Positions 7,733 to 17,552 of a stretch of 64,000 nt of DNA are shown here, in pieces. The stretch is from Urbifossiella limnaea (GTDB taxonomy: Bacteria > Planctomycetota > Planctomycetia > Gemmatales > Gemmataceae): positions 6,866,322 through 6,930,321 of the forward strand of contig NZ_CP036273.1 of NCBI RefSeq assembly GCF_007747215.1, written 5' to 3'. The notes beneath the pieces are model-generated. The model worked only from the letters and a program-made list of their open reading frames with translations, did no database searches and had not been told where the DNA came from. Every line of letters begins with the position of its first letter. Position 1 is the stretch's first letter. A program made the position numbers and the translations under genes.

Positions 7733-10700
7733 ATGGGGTTGGTCAAGCTCGCCCTCGGCAACGTGTACGGGGTCGTCGTCTTCGCCCTGTTCATCATGGT
7801 CCTCGGGGCGGTCGCCCTCGTGTCCATCCCGGTGGACATCCTGCCGGCGTTCAAGGTGCCGGCCGTCCAGGTGCTCACGTACTACAACGGGATGCCCGCC
7901 CGCTCCATCGAGCGGACACTCACCGACCGCATCGAGCGGTGGGTGAACCAGTCGCCGGGGGTGAAGAACGTCGAGTCGCGGTCCGTGTCCGGGGTGAGCG
8001 TCGTCAAGCTCTACTTCCGCGAGGACGTGGACCCGAACACGGCGATCACGATGAGCAGCACGCTCGCCGACGCCGCCCGCCCGTACCTGCCGACCAACAC
8101 CCTCCCCCCCGTCGTCCTCCCGTTCGACCCGACCGGCACCCTGCCGCTCGGCATCCTCACCGTCAGCAACGACAGGATGGCCGAGCAGGAGGTGAAGGAC
8201 CTCGCCCGGGTCGAGGTGCGCAACCGCCTCGGCGCCATCCCCGGGGCCGTCGCCCCGGTGGTCGTCGGCGGCAAGGACCGGCGGGTGATGATCTACCTCG
8301 ACCCGAAAAAGCTCGAACACCGCCGGCTGTCGGCCGTGGACGTGGTGAACGCCCTCGACCGCGGCAACATGATGGTGTCCCCCGGCACGGCGTACTTCGG
8401 TGACAACCAGGTGTCGCTCGACACCAACATGATGGTCCGCACGGTGGACGAGCTGAACGACCTCCCCATCGTGTTCGAGCCGGGGCGGCAGATCTACCTC
8501 CGCGACGTGGGCGAGGCGGTGGACGACGCGGTGATCCAGAAGTCGCGGGTGCGGGTGAACGGCAAGCAGCAGGTGTTCGTGCCGATCTACCGGCAGTCCG
8601 GGTCGAGCAGCCTCGCCGTCGCCGACGGGGTGCGGGCGGCGCTCCCGGGGATGGTCGAGTCCGAGCTCCCCGAGGGGACGAAGCTGGAGTACGTCATCGA
8701 CCAGTCGGCTTACGTCCGCAACGCGATCGAGAGCCTGGTCCACGAGGGGATCATCGGCGCCATCCTCGTCTCGATCATGATCCTCGTCTTCCTCGGCGAC
8801 TGGAAGATGACGCTGATCGCGTCCATGTCGCTGCCGCTCGCGATCCTCGGGGCCATCATCGGGCTCCAGACCAGCGGCCAGACGATCAACGTGATGACCC
8901 TCGGCGGGCTGTTCCTGGCGATCGGCCCGCTGGTGGACAACGCCATCGTGGTGCTGGAGAACACCCACCGCCACCTCGGCATGGGGAAGACCCCCGCCCA
9001 GGCCGCCGACGACGCCTGCAACGAACTCACGCTCCCCGTCGTCGTCGCCACGCTGGCCCTCATCATCGTGCTGGCCCCGGTCGCGCTCACGCCGGGCGTG
9101 AGCGGGTTCCTGTTCAAGCCGCTCACGATGGCCGTGGCGTTCGCCATGCTCGCGTCGTTCGTGCTGTCGTGGACGTTCGTGCCGGCCCTGTGCTCGAAGA
9201 TGCTCCGCGGGCACGGACACGGCCACCACAACCACAACCCCGGCGGCCACTCCCCGCCGGACCGCCCGCCGGGGCTGTTCGCCCGGGCCTACGGCCGAAT
9301 CAACGCCGTCCTCGACGGCACCGCCCGGCTCTACGGCGGGGTTCTCGACGTGGCGCTGCGGCACCGGCTGTTCGTGCTGGTGGGGATCGGGCTGGTGTTC
9401 GCCGGGTCGCTCGGGCTGGCGAAGTTCATCGGCCAGGAGTTCTTCCCGGCCGTGGACGCCGGGCAGATCAGCCTCCAGGTGCGGGGGCCGTCGAACCTCC
9501 GGCTGGACGCCACCGAGCGGCGGATCGCCGAGGTGGAAGCCGCCATCGCCGAGGTCATCCCGCCGCACGAGCTGTCGATGGTGGTGTCCGAGATCGGGCT
9601 GAACAACGACTGGTCGGCCGCGTACTCGCTGAACGCCGGGCAGCAGGACGCGGTGATCCGCCTCCAACTCACGCCCGAGCGGTCGGCCAGCGCCCAGGAG
9701 TACGCCGTCCGCCTCCGCCGGCGGCTCGCCGACGACCCGCTGTTCTCCGACCTGGAGTTCAGCTTCGACACCGGCGGGATGGTGTCCGCCGCCCTGAACT
9801 TCGGGGCGTCGTCCCCGATCGACATCCAGGTGATGGGCGGCAGCCCGGACGAGAAGTTCGGCGTGGCCGCGAAGATCAAGACCCTGGTGAAGGACGTGCC
9901 CGGGGCGGCCGACGTCCGGGTCCTCCAGCGGAACGACTCCCCGTACCTGGTGCTGGAGGTGAACCGCGAGCGGGCCGCGGCCGTCGGGCTCGCGGCGAAG
10001 GACGTGGTGATGCAGGTGGTGACGGCGATGAACAGCAGCATCGCCCTGACCCGCAACTTCTGGATCGACCCGAAGAGCGGCAACCAGTACTTCGTCGCCG
10101 TCCAGTACCCCGACAACCCGTACTTCAAGATCGAGGACCTGCAGAACGTCGTCGCCACCGGGACCAACCAGGGCGGCAAGACGCCGGTCCGGCTGAGCAC
10201 CCTCATCACCATCCGGTCCACCACCCAGCCGGTCGAGTTCAACCACGACGGGCTGAAGCGGGTGGTGGACGTGCAGGTGAACACCGAAAACCGCGACATC
10301 GGCGGCGTCGCGGCCGACATCAGCAAGCGGCTGGAGGGGCTGGAGCTGCCGAAGGGGATGAAGGTGGAGCTGAAGGGCGAGTACGCCCGGATGAGGGAGT
10401 CGTTCGCCAGCCTCGGCGTCGGGCTGGGCCTGGCGTCGCTGCTGGTCTACCTGCTGATGGTGCCGCTGATGCGGTCGTTCGTGATGCCGCTCATCATCAT
10501 GGCGACCGTCCCGCTCGGGCTGATCGGGGTGCTGGTGACGCTGTGGACGACGGGCACCACGCTGAACATCCAGTCCGAGATGGGGGTGATCTTCCTCGTC
10601 GGGATCATCGTCTCCCAGGGCGTGCTCCTGATGGACTTCGCCAACCAACTCCGCAAGCAGGGGCGGACCGTCCGCGAGGCCATCACCCAGTCCGCCGTCA

Positions 10701-10972
10701 TCCGGTTCAAGCCGATCCTGATGACGTTCCTGGCGACGTTCCTCGACCTGCTGCCGATGGCGATCGGGCTCGGCCGGGGGAGCGAGGCGCTGACCCCGCT
10801 GGCCCGGACGGTGGTCGGCGGGCTGGTGTCGGCCACGGCGCTGACGCTGTTCGTGGTGCCGATCCTGTACACTCTGCTGATCCGCGATAAGCACCACCCC
10901 GCGGCTCACCACGACGGCCACCACGCCCCGCCCCACCACGACCATCCCGGCCACGGCCATCACCACGGCTAA
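7733..10972 (+). CDS. RND efflux transporter permease (second, His-rich)
   Basis: A 1,079-residue RND pump with the duplicated helix and periplasmic-domain plan. The helix-4 signature is LVDNAIVVLEN: Asp402 is kept, but the second acidic residue found in AcrB is Asn403, a substitution common in other RND branches. Two regions are notably His-rich: a central cytoplasmic loop (GHGHGHHNHN and following, about residues 490-505) and the last 26 residues, which are mostly His, Pro, Asp and Gly. These suggest metal binding or metal sensing, although the transmembrane signature is not the CzcA/CusA heavy-metal type. It is followed after 19 bases by its adaptor and then a TolC-like channel. Confidence 0.93.
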   Translation: MGLVKLALGNVYGVVVFALFIMVLGAVALVSIPVDILPAFKVPAVQVLTYYNGMPARSIERTLTDRIERWVNQSPGVKNVESRSVSGVSVVKLYFREDVDPNTAITMSSTLADAARPYLPTNTLPPVVLPFDPTGTLPLGILTVSNDRMAEQEVKDLARVEVRNRLGAIPGAVAPVVVGGKDRRVMIYLDPKKLEHRRLSAVDVVNALDRGNMMVSPGTAYFGDNQVSLDTNMMVRTVDELNDLPIVFEPGRQIYLRDVGEAVDDAVIQKSRVRVNGKQQVFVPIYRQSGSSSLAVADGVRAALPGMVESELPEGTKLEYVIDQSAYVRNAIESLVHEGIIGAILVSIMILVFLGDWKMTLIASMSLPLAILGAIIGLQTSGQTINVMTLGGLFLAIGPLVDNAIVVLENTHRHLGMGKTPAQAADDACNELTLPVVVATLALIIVLAPVALTPGVSGFLFKPLTMAVAFAMLASFVLSWTFVPALCSKMLRGHGHGHHNHNPGGHSPPDRPPGLFARAYGRINAVLDGTARLYGGVLDVALRHRLFVLVGIGLVFAGSLGLAKFIGQEFFPAVDAGQISLQVRGPSNLRLDATERRIAEVEAAIAEVIPPHELSMVVSEIGLNNDWSAAYSLNAGQQDAVIRLQLTPERSASAQEYAVRLRRRLADDPLFSDLEFSFDTGGMVSAALNFGASSPIDIQVMGGSPDEKFGVAAKIKTLVKDVPGAADVRVLQRNDSPYLVLEVNRERAAAVGLAAKDVVMQVVTAMNSSIALTRNFWIDPKSGNQYFVAVQYPDNPYFKIEDLQNVVATGTNQGGKTPVRLSTLITIRSTTQPVEFNHDGLKRVVDVQVNTENRDIGGVAADISKRLEGLELPKGMKVELKGEYARMRESFASLGVGLGLASLLVYLLMVPLMRSFVMPLIIMATVPLGLIGVLVTLWTTGTTLNIQSEMGVIFLVGIIVSQGVLLMDFANQLRKQGRTVREAITQSAVIRFKPILMTFLATFLDLLPMAIGLGRGSEALTPLARTVVGGLVSATALTLFVVPILYTLLIRDKHHPAAHHDGHHAPPHHDHPGHGHHHG

Positions 10973-10991
10973 CGCCGCCGGAGACGGAGAC

Positions 10992-12698
10992 ATGACCCCG
11001 ACCGATTCGCCCAACGGGACCGACCGCGTGAGCTTCGACGTGCCGAGTCCGGCGCCGGCCCCAGCCGGCCCTGTCGAGTTGCACAGCCCGCACGGGCACG
11101 GGCACGGGCACGCGCACCCAGCTCAGCATGTGTCCGGCCGCACCCGCCGGCGGCTGGTCACCGCGCTCCTCGTGACCATCGGGCTGGGCGGGGCGCTGGC
11201 CGGCGGGGCGGTCCTCACCGGGTTCCTCCCCAACCCGGTCGTCGCCGGCGACCCGAAGGCCAGCGGGCACGGCGACCGGCCGGCCGCCGGGCCGCGGTCG
11301 GTGAAGGTCGTCCGCCCGAAGCGGGACCCGGGCTTCCGCATCACGACGCAGCAGTTCGCCACGGTCGAGCCGTACTACCTGGCCGGCCTGCGAACCCGGG
11401 TATCCGGTGAGGTCCGGTACGTCGCCAAGAACATCGGCGAGCCGGTCCGGGCGGGCGAGGTGCTGGTCGAGGTGGACGTGCCGGACTTGCGGCAGGCGGT
11501 CGAGCTGAAGGCCGCGGTGATCGACCAGCGGGAGCGCGAGGTGGCCGCCGCCGAGGGGGAGTTGAAGGTCGCACGGTCGGCCGTGGACGCGGCGAAAGTT
11601 TCCGTCCGGCAGAAGCAGGTGGACGTCGCCCGCGCGCATGACCTGCGGGCGGCCCGGAAGACCGACTTCGACCAGGTGGCCGAACTGTTCGCCCGGAACT
11701 CGGTGGTCAAGGCCCGGGTCGATTCCGTCGAGCTCGACTACCACGCCGCCGAGCGGGCGGTCGAGGCCGCCGAGGCGGATGTCGAGAAGGCGAAGGTGGA
11801 CGTGTCGGGGAAGGCCGCGAGTCTCGAGAAGGCGGCGGCGGACGTGGACCTGAAGCGGTCGCTTGTCGATGTCGCCCGGAAGGACCGAGACGCGGCCGCC
11901 ATCCAACTCGGGTACGCGCGCCTCCACGCCCCGTTCGACGGCGTGATCGTGGCCCGCACCGCCGACCCCGGGAAGTACGTCTCCGGCGGGAGCGAGCCGC
12001 TCATGACCGTGGCCCGGACGGACCTGGTGACGGTGGTCATGAAGCTCCCGGACAATTCCGCCCCTTACGTGTCGAACAACACGCAAGCGCTGGTCGAGTT
12101 TACCCAGCTTCCGGGGGTGACGGCCCGCGGGTCCGTCACCCGGTTCAGCCCGTTCATCGACCCGGCCGATAAGACCATGCGCGTCGAAGTTGACGTGTTC
12201 AACGCTTCCCCGGCCGAGGTTCAAACGGCCCGGACCCGGGCGGCGGTCGGCCCCGGTCTCGCCCTGATGGTCCCGTTCGACCGGATGGCCGGGCTCGCCG
12301 CGGCGGGGGGGCAGCCCCGGCGGGTGGGCTGGCAGCCGGGCGACGCCGTCGTGCCGGACTGGGGGCCGGACGGCCGCTACACGCGGCTCGTGCCGGGGAT
12401 GACGGCGACCGTTCGGCTCGACCTCGAGAACTTCGCCGACGCCTTCCTCCTCCCGTCCGGCGCCGTCTACGGGAAGGCCGGGCAATCGTACATCCTGGTC
12501 GTCGAGGACGGGGTGACGAAGGGCGTGCCGGTCGCGGTGCAGGTGAACGACGGCACGCTCGTCAAGGTGGCCGCGGTGACCCCGGCCGGCGGCCGGCAGG
12601 TGACGCGGGAGTTGACGGGCACCGAGGTCATCGTCGTCGCCCGCCAGCTCGAAGTCGGCGAGGGCACCCGGGTCGCCCCGGTGTTCGAGAACTGGTGA
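10992..12698 (+). CDS. RND efflux periplasmic adaptor (HlyD/MFP family)
   Basis: 568 residues, longer than the usual 350-450. A cytoplasmic N-terminal tail with His repeats (HSPHGHGHGHAHPAQH) precedes one membrane helix at about 50-75. The lipoyl half-motifs lie near residues 130-160 (VAKNIGEPVRAGEVLVEVDV) and near 310 (LHAPFDGVIVARTADPG), separated by a long Ala/Glu/Lys/Val coiled-coil hairpin. Beta-barrel and membrane-proximal domains follow. The protein links the permease at 7733 to the outer-membrane channel at 12771. The His-rich tail echoes those of the permease, so two proteins of the same complex carry the same kind of extension. Confidence 0.92.
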   Translation: MTPTDSPNGTDRVSFDVPSPAPAPAGPVELHSPHGHGHGHAHPAQHVSGRTRRRLVTALLVTIGLGGALAGGAVLTGFLPNPVVAGDPKASGHGDRPAAGPRSVKVVRPKRDPGFRITTQQFATVEPYYLAGLRTRVSGEVRYVAKNIGEPVRAGEVLVEVDVPDLRQAVELKAAVIDQREREVAAAEGELKVARSAVDAAKVSVRQKQVDVARAHDLRAARKTDFDQVAELFARNSVVKARVDSVELDYHAAERAVEAAEADVEKAKVDVSGKAASLEKAAADVDLKRSLVDVARKDRDAAAIQLGYARLHAPFDGVIVARTADPGKYVSGGSEPLMTVARTDLVTVVMKLPDNSAPYVSNNTQALVEFTQLPGVTARGSVTRFSPFIDPADKTMRVEVDVFNASPAEVQTARTRAAVGPGLALMVPFDRMAGLAAAGGQPRRVGWQPGDAVVPDWGPDGRYTRLVPGMTATVRLDLENFADAFLLPSGAVYGKAGQSYILVVEDGVTKGVPVAVQVNDGTLVKVAAVTPAGGRQVTRELTGTEVIVVARQLEVGEGTRVAPVFENW

Positions 12699-12710
12699 CG
12701 CGCCCGTGCG

Positions 12711-12735
12711 GGGTCCCGGCAGGAGGCCGGGACCC
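12711..12735 (+). repeat. perfect 10-bp hairpin between adaptor and TolC genes
   Basis: GGGTCCCGGC at 12711-12720 pairs perfectly with GCCGGGACCC at 12726-12735 across a five-base loop. It lies in the 72-base gap between the adaptor stop and the TolC start. There is no T run on either side, so it is more likely an mRNA stability or partial-attenuation element than an intrinsic terminator. It could adjust channel expression relative to the pump. Confidence 0.6.
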
Positions 12736-12770
12736 GCGGGCGAGACGGGGTTCCACGCACGGAGGCGGTG

Positions 12771-14417
12771 ATGACGCGGTTCTGGTCTGGCACCTCGTTG
12801 CTCGTGGCCCTGCTCGTCACCCCGGTCGTCGCGCAGCAGCCGCGGGGTTCCGGGGGGCCGTATCCCGCACCGAGGCCGGGAACCACATCGCCGCCGCGGT
12901 ACTACCCCCCGGCGGTCCGCCAGGCGAGCCAGGCGGAGGCTCCGGCCCAAGCCGCCCAGAACCCGCCCGCCGCGAAAGCGCCGCCTCAACCCGCCGCGCC
13001 GGCCGCCGCCCCCGCGCCCCCCGTCGCGCCGCGGCTGTACCCCCCGGCCCAGCCCGCCTCCTACCCGATCGACCTGGCGACCGCGCTGCGACTGGCGGAC
13101 GCCGACAACCCGACTGCGGCCGTCGCCCGCGCGCGAGTCCAGGAGGCGATCGCCAACTACGACCGCGCGCGGGTGGCGTGGGTGCCGAACCTCGTGTTCG
13201 GGCCGACGTTCTTCTACCACGACGGGATCGACCAGAACCGCCGGGGCGAGACGTTTTCCGTCGCCCGGGGGAACTTCGCGGTCCTCGGCGGGCCGCAACT
13301 GCGGGTGGATGTGGGCGACGCCCTCTACCTCCCACTCGTCGCCCGCCGCGTGGTGCAGGCGACCGAGTCGCGTTCCCGGGCGGTGGCGAACAACGTCCAG
13401 CTGGAGGTCGCCCTGACCTACCTCGACGTACTCGAACTCCACGCCCTCCTGGCGGTCAACGCCGACACCCTGAACAAGACGGAGCAGGCCCTCCAGGCGG
13501 CCGAGGCGTTCGCCAAGGCGGGGACCGGGAAGACGGCGGCGGACGTGAACCGGGCGGCGACCGAGGTGGACCTCCGGCGGCAGGAGCGGATCGTCATCCG
13601 CGGCCGGGCGGCGGCGGCCGCCGCCCGCCTCGCGGGGCTGCTCACCCTCGACCCGGCGGTCAAACTGGTGCCGGCCGAGCTTGCGGTGGTCCCCGTCGTC
13701 CTCGTCCCGGGTGAGTACACCCTGGACCAGCTCATTGCCACCGGGCTCCTGGCCCGGCCCGAGGTGGCCGCCGCCGGCGCGGAGGTGCAAGCGGCCGAGG
13801 CTCTGGTCCGGCAAGCGAAGACGGCGCCGTTCCTACCGCGGGTTCAGGGGGAGTTCATCGGCGGCGGGTTCAAGGGCGGCCGAGATGATGCGTTCGGCCC
13901 GATGCGCGGGCAATACAACGCCGGCGCCGCCCTGGTGTGGGAGCTGGACAACTTCGGGCTCGGGAACGCCGCCACGACCCGGGCGCGGCAGGCGTCCTAC
14001 GCCGCCGCCCTCCAGCGGGTGCGGGAGGTGCAGGCGCGGGTGTCGGCCGAGGTCGGCGAGGCGGCCGAGCTCGCGGCGGCGCGGTTCGAGACGCTGGGCT
14101 CCGCCCAGGAAGCGGTGCGGCAGGCCCAGGAGATGTACCGGAAGTTTCGGGACGTGTCGTTCGGGGTGCCCGGCCCGAAGGGGCAGCTCCAGTTCGACGC
14201 GCTGGAGGTGCTGACGGCGGTCCAGTCGCTCAACCAGGCCCGCGTGCAGTACCTGCAGCAGGTGGTCGAGTTCAACCGGCAGCAGTTCCGGCTGTACACC
14301 GCGATCGGCCAGCCCGCGACGTGCGGGTTGGAGTCCGCCGCCCCGCAGTCCCTCGACGTGCCGGTCGTCCCGAGCGCCCCGGCGGTCGCTCGACCGCCGG
14401 GGGCAGGCCGTCCGTAA
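12771..14417 (+). CDS. TolC-family outer-membrane efflux channel
   Basis: 548 residues. A signal peptide (residues 1-22, ending VVAQQ) is followed by an Ala/Pro-rich linker of about 80 residues, then two repeats of the outer-membrane efflux protein fold. Each has long heptad-rich helices, beginning with a segment of the type LATALRLADADNPTAAVARA. It should form the trimeric outer-membrane duct of the pump encoded just upstream and might also serve the permease at 355, which has no channel of its own in view. ATG 12771 is chosen over the adjacent GTG at 12768 because GGAGG lies five bases before it. Confidence 0.93.
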   Translation: MTRFWSGTSLLVALLVTPVVAQQPRGSGGPYPAPRPGTTSPPRYYPPAVRQASQAEAPAQAAQNPPAAKAPPQPAAPAAAPAPPVAPRLYPPAQPASYPIDLATALRLADADNPTAAVARARVQEAIANYDRARVAWVPNLVFGPTFFYHDGIDQNRRGETFSVARGNFAVLGGPQLRVDVGDALYLPLVARRVVQATESRSRAVANNVQLEVALTYLDVLELHALLAVNADTLNKTEQALQAAEAFAKAGTGKTAADVNRAATEVDLRRQERIVIRGRAAAAAARLAGLLTLDPAVKLVPAELAVVPVVLVPGEYTLDQLIATGLLARPEVAAAGAEVQAAEALVRQAKTAPFLPRVQGEFIGGGFKGGRDDAFGPMRGQYNAGAALVWELDNFGLGNAATTRARQASYAAALQRVREVQARVSAEVGEAAELAAARFETLGSAQEAVRQAQEMYRKFRDVSFGVPGPKGQLQFDALEVLTAVQSLNQARVQYLQQVVEFNRQQFRLYTAIGQPATCGLESAAPQSLDVPVVPSAPAVARPPGAGRP

Positions 14418-14612
14418 CCCTCCTGGTCGCACCCGGGTTGGCTACCGGGGGCGAGCCGGAAGGCGATCCTCGCCGGGTGAAGTTCCTGGGGCGACGCTCG
14501 GGCGACGGCACCTTGAGGCGCCCGGCCTGCGTCGCGGGGGTCGTGCGGAGAGGCTGCCCGACCCATCCCGCGGCGTCATCGACCGCTCGCCTCCCTCCTG
14601 TACTGAGAGTCG

Positions 14613-15512
14613 TCAATCCGGCCGCAACCAGCGCAGCATCGCCTTGTTAACTGCCTCCGGTGCATCGCGGTGGACGAAGTGGCCTGCTTTCGGCACCGTG
14701 ACGAGCGTCAGGTCCTTCTCCACCCACTTCCAGTTGTCGTTGAGCGCGCCGGGCAGCAGGTACTGGTCGTCTAGCCCGTGGATCATCAGCACCGGGCACT
14801 TCACCTTCAGGAACAACCCGTTGTCCCTGTAGGGCTCACGCGGGTAGTTGGCCTTGTAGTAGTTCAGCATCCCCTCCATCGAGGAGCGGTCGAGCGCTTC
14901 GACGTAGCGCTCTCGCGCTTCCGGTTCCTTGACCCACTTGGCGAGGTCGTTCGCCGTTATCCTCTTGTGAGAATCGGGCTCCTGAAAGCCGCGGGCGTAG
15001 GCACTGGCCTTCTGCTGCTCCGGGTTGTTCGCCAGCTCGCGCATCACCCCCTTGGGGTGCGGCATGTTCAGGACGACCAGGCGGTCGGTCAGGTCGGGGC
15101 GGAGCATGGCGAAGGACCAGGCGACGAAGCCGCCCCAGTCGTGGCCGACGATGACGGCCTTGTCGCACTTGAAGTGCTTGACCACCGCCGCGACATCCCC
15201 GACGAGCTTCCCGACACCGTAGCTCTCGACGCCCTTCGGCTGGTCACTCTTGTTGTACCCGCGCTGGTCGATCGCCACGACCTGGTAGTGCTTCGCCAGG
15301 ACCGGCATCTGGTCGCGCCAGGTGTACCAGTAGTCGGGGAAGCCGTGCACCAGTACCACCAGCGGCCCCTTGCCGGTGGTGACGTAGTGGATCTTCACGC
15401 CGTCAGAATCGACGTAGCCGTCCTGCCCCAGTTCCTGTGCCGGAGCCGGAGCCGACCACACACCAGACAACACGGCCACCAACCCACAGACGCCGATCGC
15501 ACGTCGCTTCAC
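14613..15512 (-). CDS. secreted alpha/beta hydrolase (epoxide hydrolase / haloalkane dehalogenase type)
   Basis: A 299-residue enzyme with a signal peptide (ending SAPAPAQ). The oxyanion HGFPDYW motif, the Asp nucleophile in GHDWGG (Asp125), the acid region MIHGLDDQ and the base in AGHFVHRD match the epoxide hydrolase/haloalkane dehalogenase branch of the fold, where an Asp rather than Ser forms the covalent intermediate. Without the cap-domain tyrosines or halide-binding residues settled, the substrate is open; an Asp nucleophile makes a simple esterase less likely. GTG at 15512 is chosen as start: GAGGG precedes it and the signal peptide begins MKRRAIG. Its stop faces the TolC gene across about 195 bases that show no other feature. 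Confidence 0.87.
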   Translation of the reverse strand: MKRRAIGVCGLVAVLSGVWSAPAPAQELGQDGYVDSDGVKIHYVTTGKGPLVVLVHGFPDYWYTWRDQMPVLAKHYQVVAIDQRGYNKSDQPKGVESYGVGKLVGDVAAVVKHFKCDKAVIVGHDWGGFVAWSFAMLRPDLTDRLVVLNMPHPKGVMRELANNPEQQKASAYARGFQEPDSHKRITANDLAKWVKEPEARERYVEALDRSSMEGMLNYYKANYPREPYRDNGLFLKVKCPVLMIHGLDDQYLLPGALNDNWKWVEKDLTLVTVPKAGHFVHRDAPEAVNKAMLRWLRPD

Positions 15513-15772
15513 GGAACTACCCTCTACGCCGGGTTCGGGGACCACACCCCGGTCACTCGCCGCCGCGGCCGATTGCCCCTCAACGAATCTGAAAAATGTC
15601 GAGCCACTTCCGCGGGCGGGAGGTGGGGATCGTTCGGGTGGCGGGCCGAGTATACACCGCCGTGGTGAGCAGAAGACGGCTCGGAGGGGAAAAGCGGGAA
15701 ATCGGTGAGGGGTCCGGCGCGAGCACAGCGAGGTTCTGGACGTTGGAACCTGCCACCCCTGCCGGAGCTGCC

Positions 15773-16711
15773 ATGAACCTCTCGCCCGCCACGGCCCGTC
15801 ACGCCGTGTTGGCCGCGGTCACCCTCCTCGCACTCGCCGACACGGCACCCGCCCAGTCCGCTACCGCCACGAAGCAAGCGCCGACCTACACCCGGACGGA
15901 AGATGTCGTGTACGGGCGCCGGGACGGGCTGGCCCTGACGATGGACGTGTTCGCCCCGACGAAGTCGAACGGGGCCGGCGTCGTCGTCTTCGTGTCCGCC
16001 GAGTACCGCTCCGACCGCCACCTGCTCGCGCTGCTCCACCCGCTGGCCACGACGCCGTTCCTGGACCGGGGGTACACGGTGTTCGCGGTCATGCACGGGA
16101 GCCAGCCCAAGTACACGGTGCCCGAGGTCGTCGAGGACGCCCACCGCGCCGTCCGGTTCGTCCGGCACCACGCGAAGAAGTACGGTGTCGACCCGGAGAA
16201 ACTCGGGGCCACCGGCGGGTCGGCGGGCGGGCACCTGTCACTGATGGTCGGGTGCGCCGGCCGGCCGGGCGACCCGAACGCATTAGACCCTGTCGAACGG
16301 CAGTCGTCGAAGGTGGCGGCGGTCGCGTGCTTCTTCCCGCCGACCGACTTCCTGGCGCTCGAGGGGTCGTGCACGAAGGAGCAGGCCGCCCCGTTTGATT
16401 TCCGCGAGCTGGACGCGGCCACCGGGAAGTTCGTGGCCGTGACGCCCGAGCGCCGGCGTGAGATCGGCCGGGAGGTGTCCGCGCTGACCCACGCCGCCAG
16501 GGGCGCGGCACCGACGCTGATCATTCACGGGGACAAGGACAAGCTGGTGCCCTTGACCCAGTCCGAGGCCATGGTCGCCAGGCTCAAGGACTGCGGCGTG
16601 ACGTGCGAACTGGTTGTGCGGGCCGGCCGGGCGCACTTCGGGCCGTGGGTGGCCGGGGATGTCCCGACCCTCGCCGGCTGGTTCGACGCTCACCTCCTCG
16701 GCAAGCCGTGA
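15773..16711 (+). CDS. secreted alpha/beta hydrolase (acetylesterase/lipase-like)
   Basis: 312 residues with a signal peptide ending ADTAPAQS. The catalytic Ser sits in [13 protein letters not shown], the acid in [11 protein letters not shown] and the base in AGRAHFG. The GGSAGGH nucleophile elbow and the [15 protein letters not shown] opening are typical of the planctomycete esterase/lipase-like hydrolases often annotated BD-FAE or acetylesterase. It probably cleaves acyl esters from polysaccharides or small molecules in the periplasm or outside. ATG 15773 has GGAG six bases upstream and begins the signal peptide; the frame stays open further upstream, but that part shows no coding character. 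Confidence 0.87.
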   Translation: MNLSPATARHAVLAAVTLLALADTAPAQSATATKQAPTYTRTEDVVYGRRDGLALTMDVFAPTKSNGAGVVVFVSAEYRSDRHLLALLHPLATTPFLDRGYTVFAVMHGSQPKYTVPEVVEDAHRAVRFVRHHAKKYGVDPEKLGATGGSAGGHLSLMVGCAGRPGDPNALDPVERQSSKVAAVACFFPPTDFLALEGSCTKEQAAPFDFRELDAATGKFVAVTPERRREIGREVSALTHAARGAAPTLIIHGDKDKLVPLTQSEAMVARLKDCGVTCELVVRAGRAHFGPWVAGDVPTLAGWFDAHLLGKP

Positions 16712-16792
16712 TCCGATCCCCGCCGGCCCGCGACGGGCTGGCAGCCCCGTTCACCCGAGTGGGATCTTCCTACACCCCGACCGGAGGCTGTG

Positions 16793-17434
16793 ATGTCGCC
16801 CCGAAGCTCCCTGTCCGTTCTGACCGCGGCGGTCCTGGCGTGGTGTGCCGCGGTCGGGTTCGCCCAGCCCGTCCCCCTCCCTCAACCCCGGCCGGGCGGG
16901 GGCGAAACGCCGCAGCCTGCCGGCGGGCAGCCGGCGCCGTTCCTCCCCTGGGAGGATAAGGCGTTTACCGCGTTCCCCAACCTCGCGCCGCCGCCCGGTG
17001 ACAAGCGGGCCGGCCCCCGAGGGCATCTCCATCCGGCGATGGAGCGGCTCTGGAAGCTCGCTGTCGCCGAGGTCCCGGCCGACGCCTCGCCGCTGCGCAA
17101 GATCCAGCTCGCTCAAGTGCGGGAAGGCTTCTCGTACCTGACGCGCGTGCGAATGCGGATCGAGCTCGGGATGTTCCGGTCGGAGGAGTACATGCTCTAC
17201 CTGGAGATGCAGCGGAGCGTCTTCCGGCTGGCCGGGGAGTTGGCCGCCACCCCGACCGGGAAGGTGATGTGGTACGAGGACGCCGTCCGGGCCGCGTGGG
17301 AGGTCGAGCGGTTCACGGCGGCCCGCATCGGGAACATCGACCCGCCCCAGCAACTCAACCAGGCCCGGTTCTGGCGGCTCGGCGCGGAGGCCGACCTGGT
17401 CCGCGCCGTGGAGGCCGCCAAGGGCAACCGGTGA
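16793..17434 (+). CDS. secreted hypothetical protein
   Basis: 213 residues. A signal peptide (about residues 1-24, ending GFAQ) and a Pro/Gly-rich linker precede a mostly helical domain of about 130 residues rich in Arg, Glu and Leu (for example LRKIQLAQVREGFSYLTRV). No catalytic motif or cysteine pair is visible, and I do not recognise the family. ATG 16793 has GGAGG five bases upstream, better placed than the adjacent GTG at 16790. It lies 81 bases after the hydrolase, on the same strand, and could be co-transcribed with it. Confidence 0.7.
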   Translation: MSPRSSLSVLTAAVLAWCAAVGFAQPVPLPQPRPGGGETPQPAGGQPAPFLPWEDKAFTAFPNLAPPPGDKRAGPRGHLHPAMERLWKLAVAEVPADASPLRKIQLAQVREGFSYLTRVRMRIELGMFRSEEYMLYLEMQRSVFRLAGELAATPTGKVMWYEDAVRAAWEVERFTAARIGNIDPPQQLNQARFWRLGAEADLVRAVEAAKGNR

Positions 17435-17552
17435 CCGCCACGTCGACCGTTGTCGTGGAAGGAATCGGACGCGCGAAAGAAATCGCGCGGGGTTCCGCTG
17501 ACGGTTCACGAGGATAAGGTGACGCCCCCCGCCCGCCCAACCCGGAGAGCCC

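Noticed and set aside
8936-8941. Asp-Asn instead of Asp-Asp in the second RND pump's helix 4
   Set aside because: Also seen in other RND branches, so not by itself a sign of inactivation.
17470-17489. 7-bp stem CGCGCGA/TCGCGCG ahead of the redoxin gene
   Set aside because: Too short and GC-simple to separate from chance in this composition; no T run.
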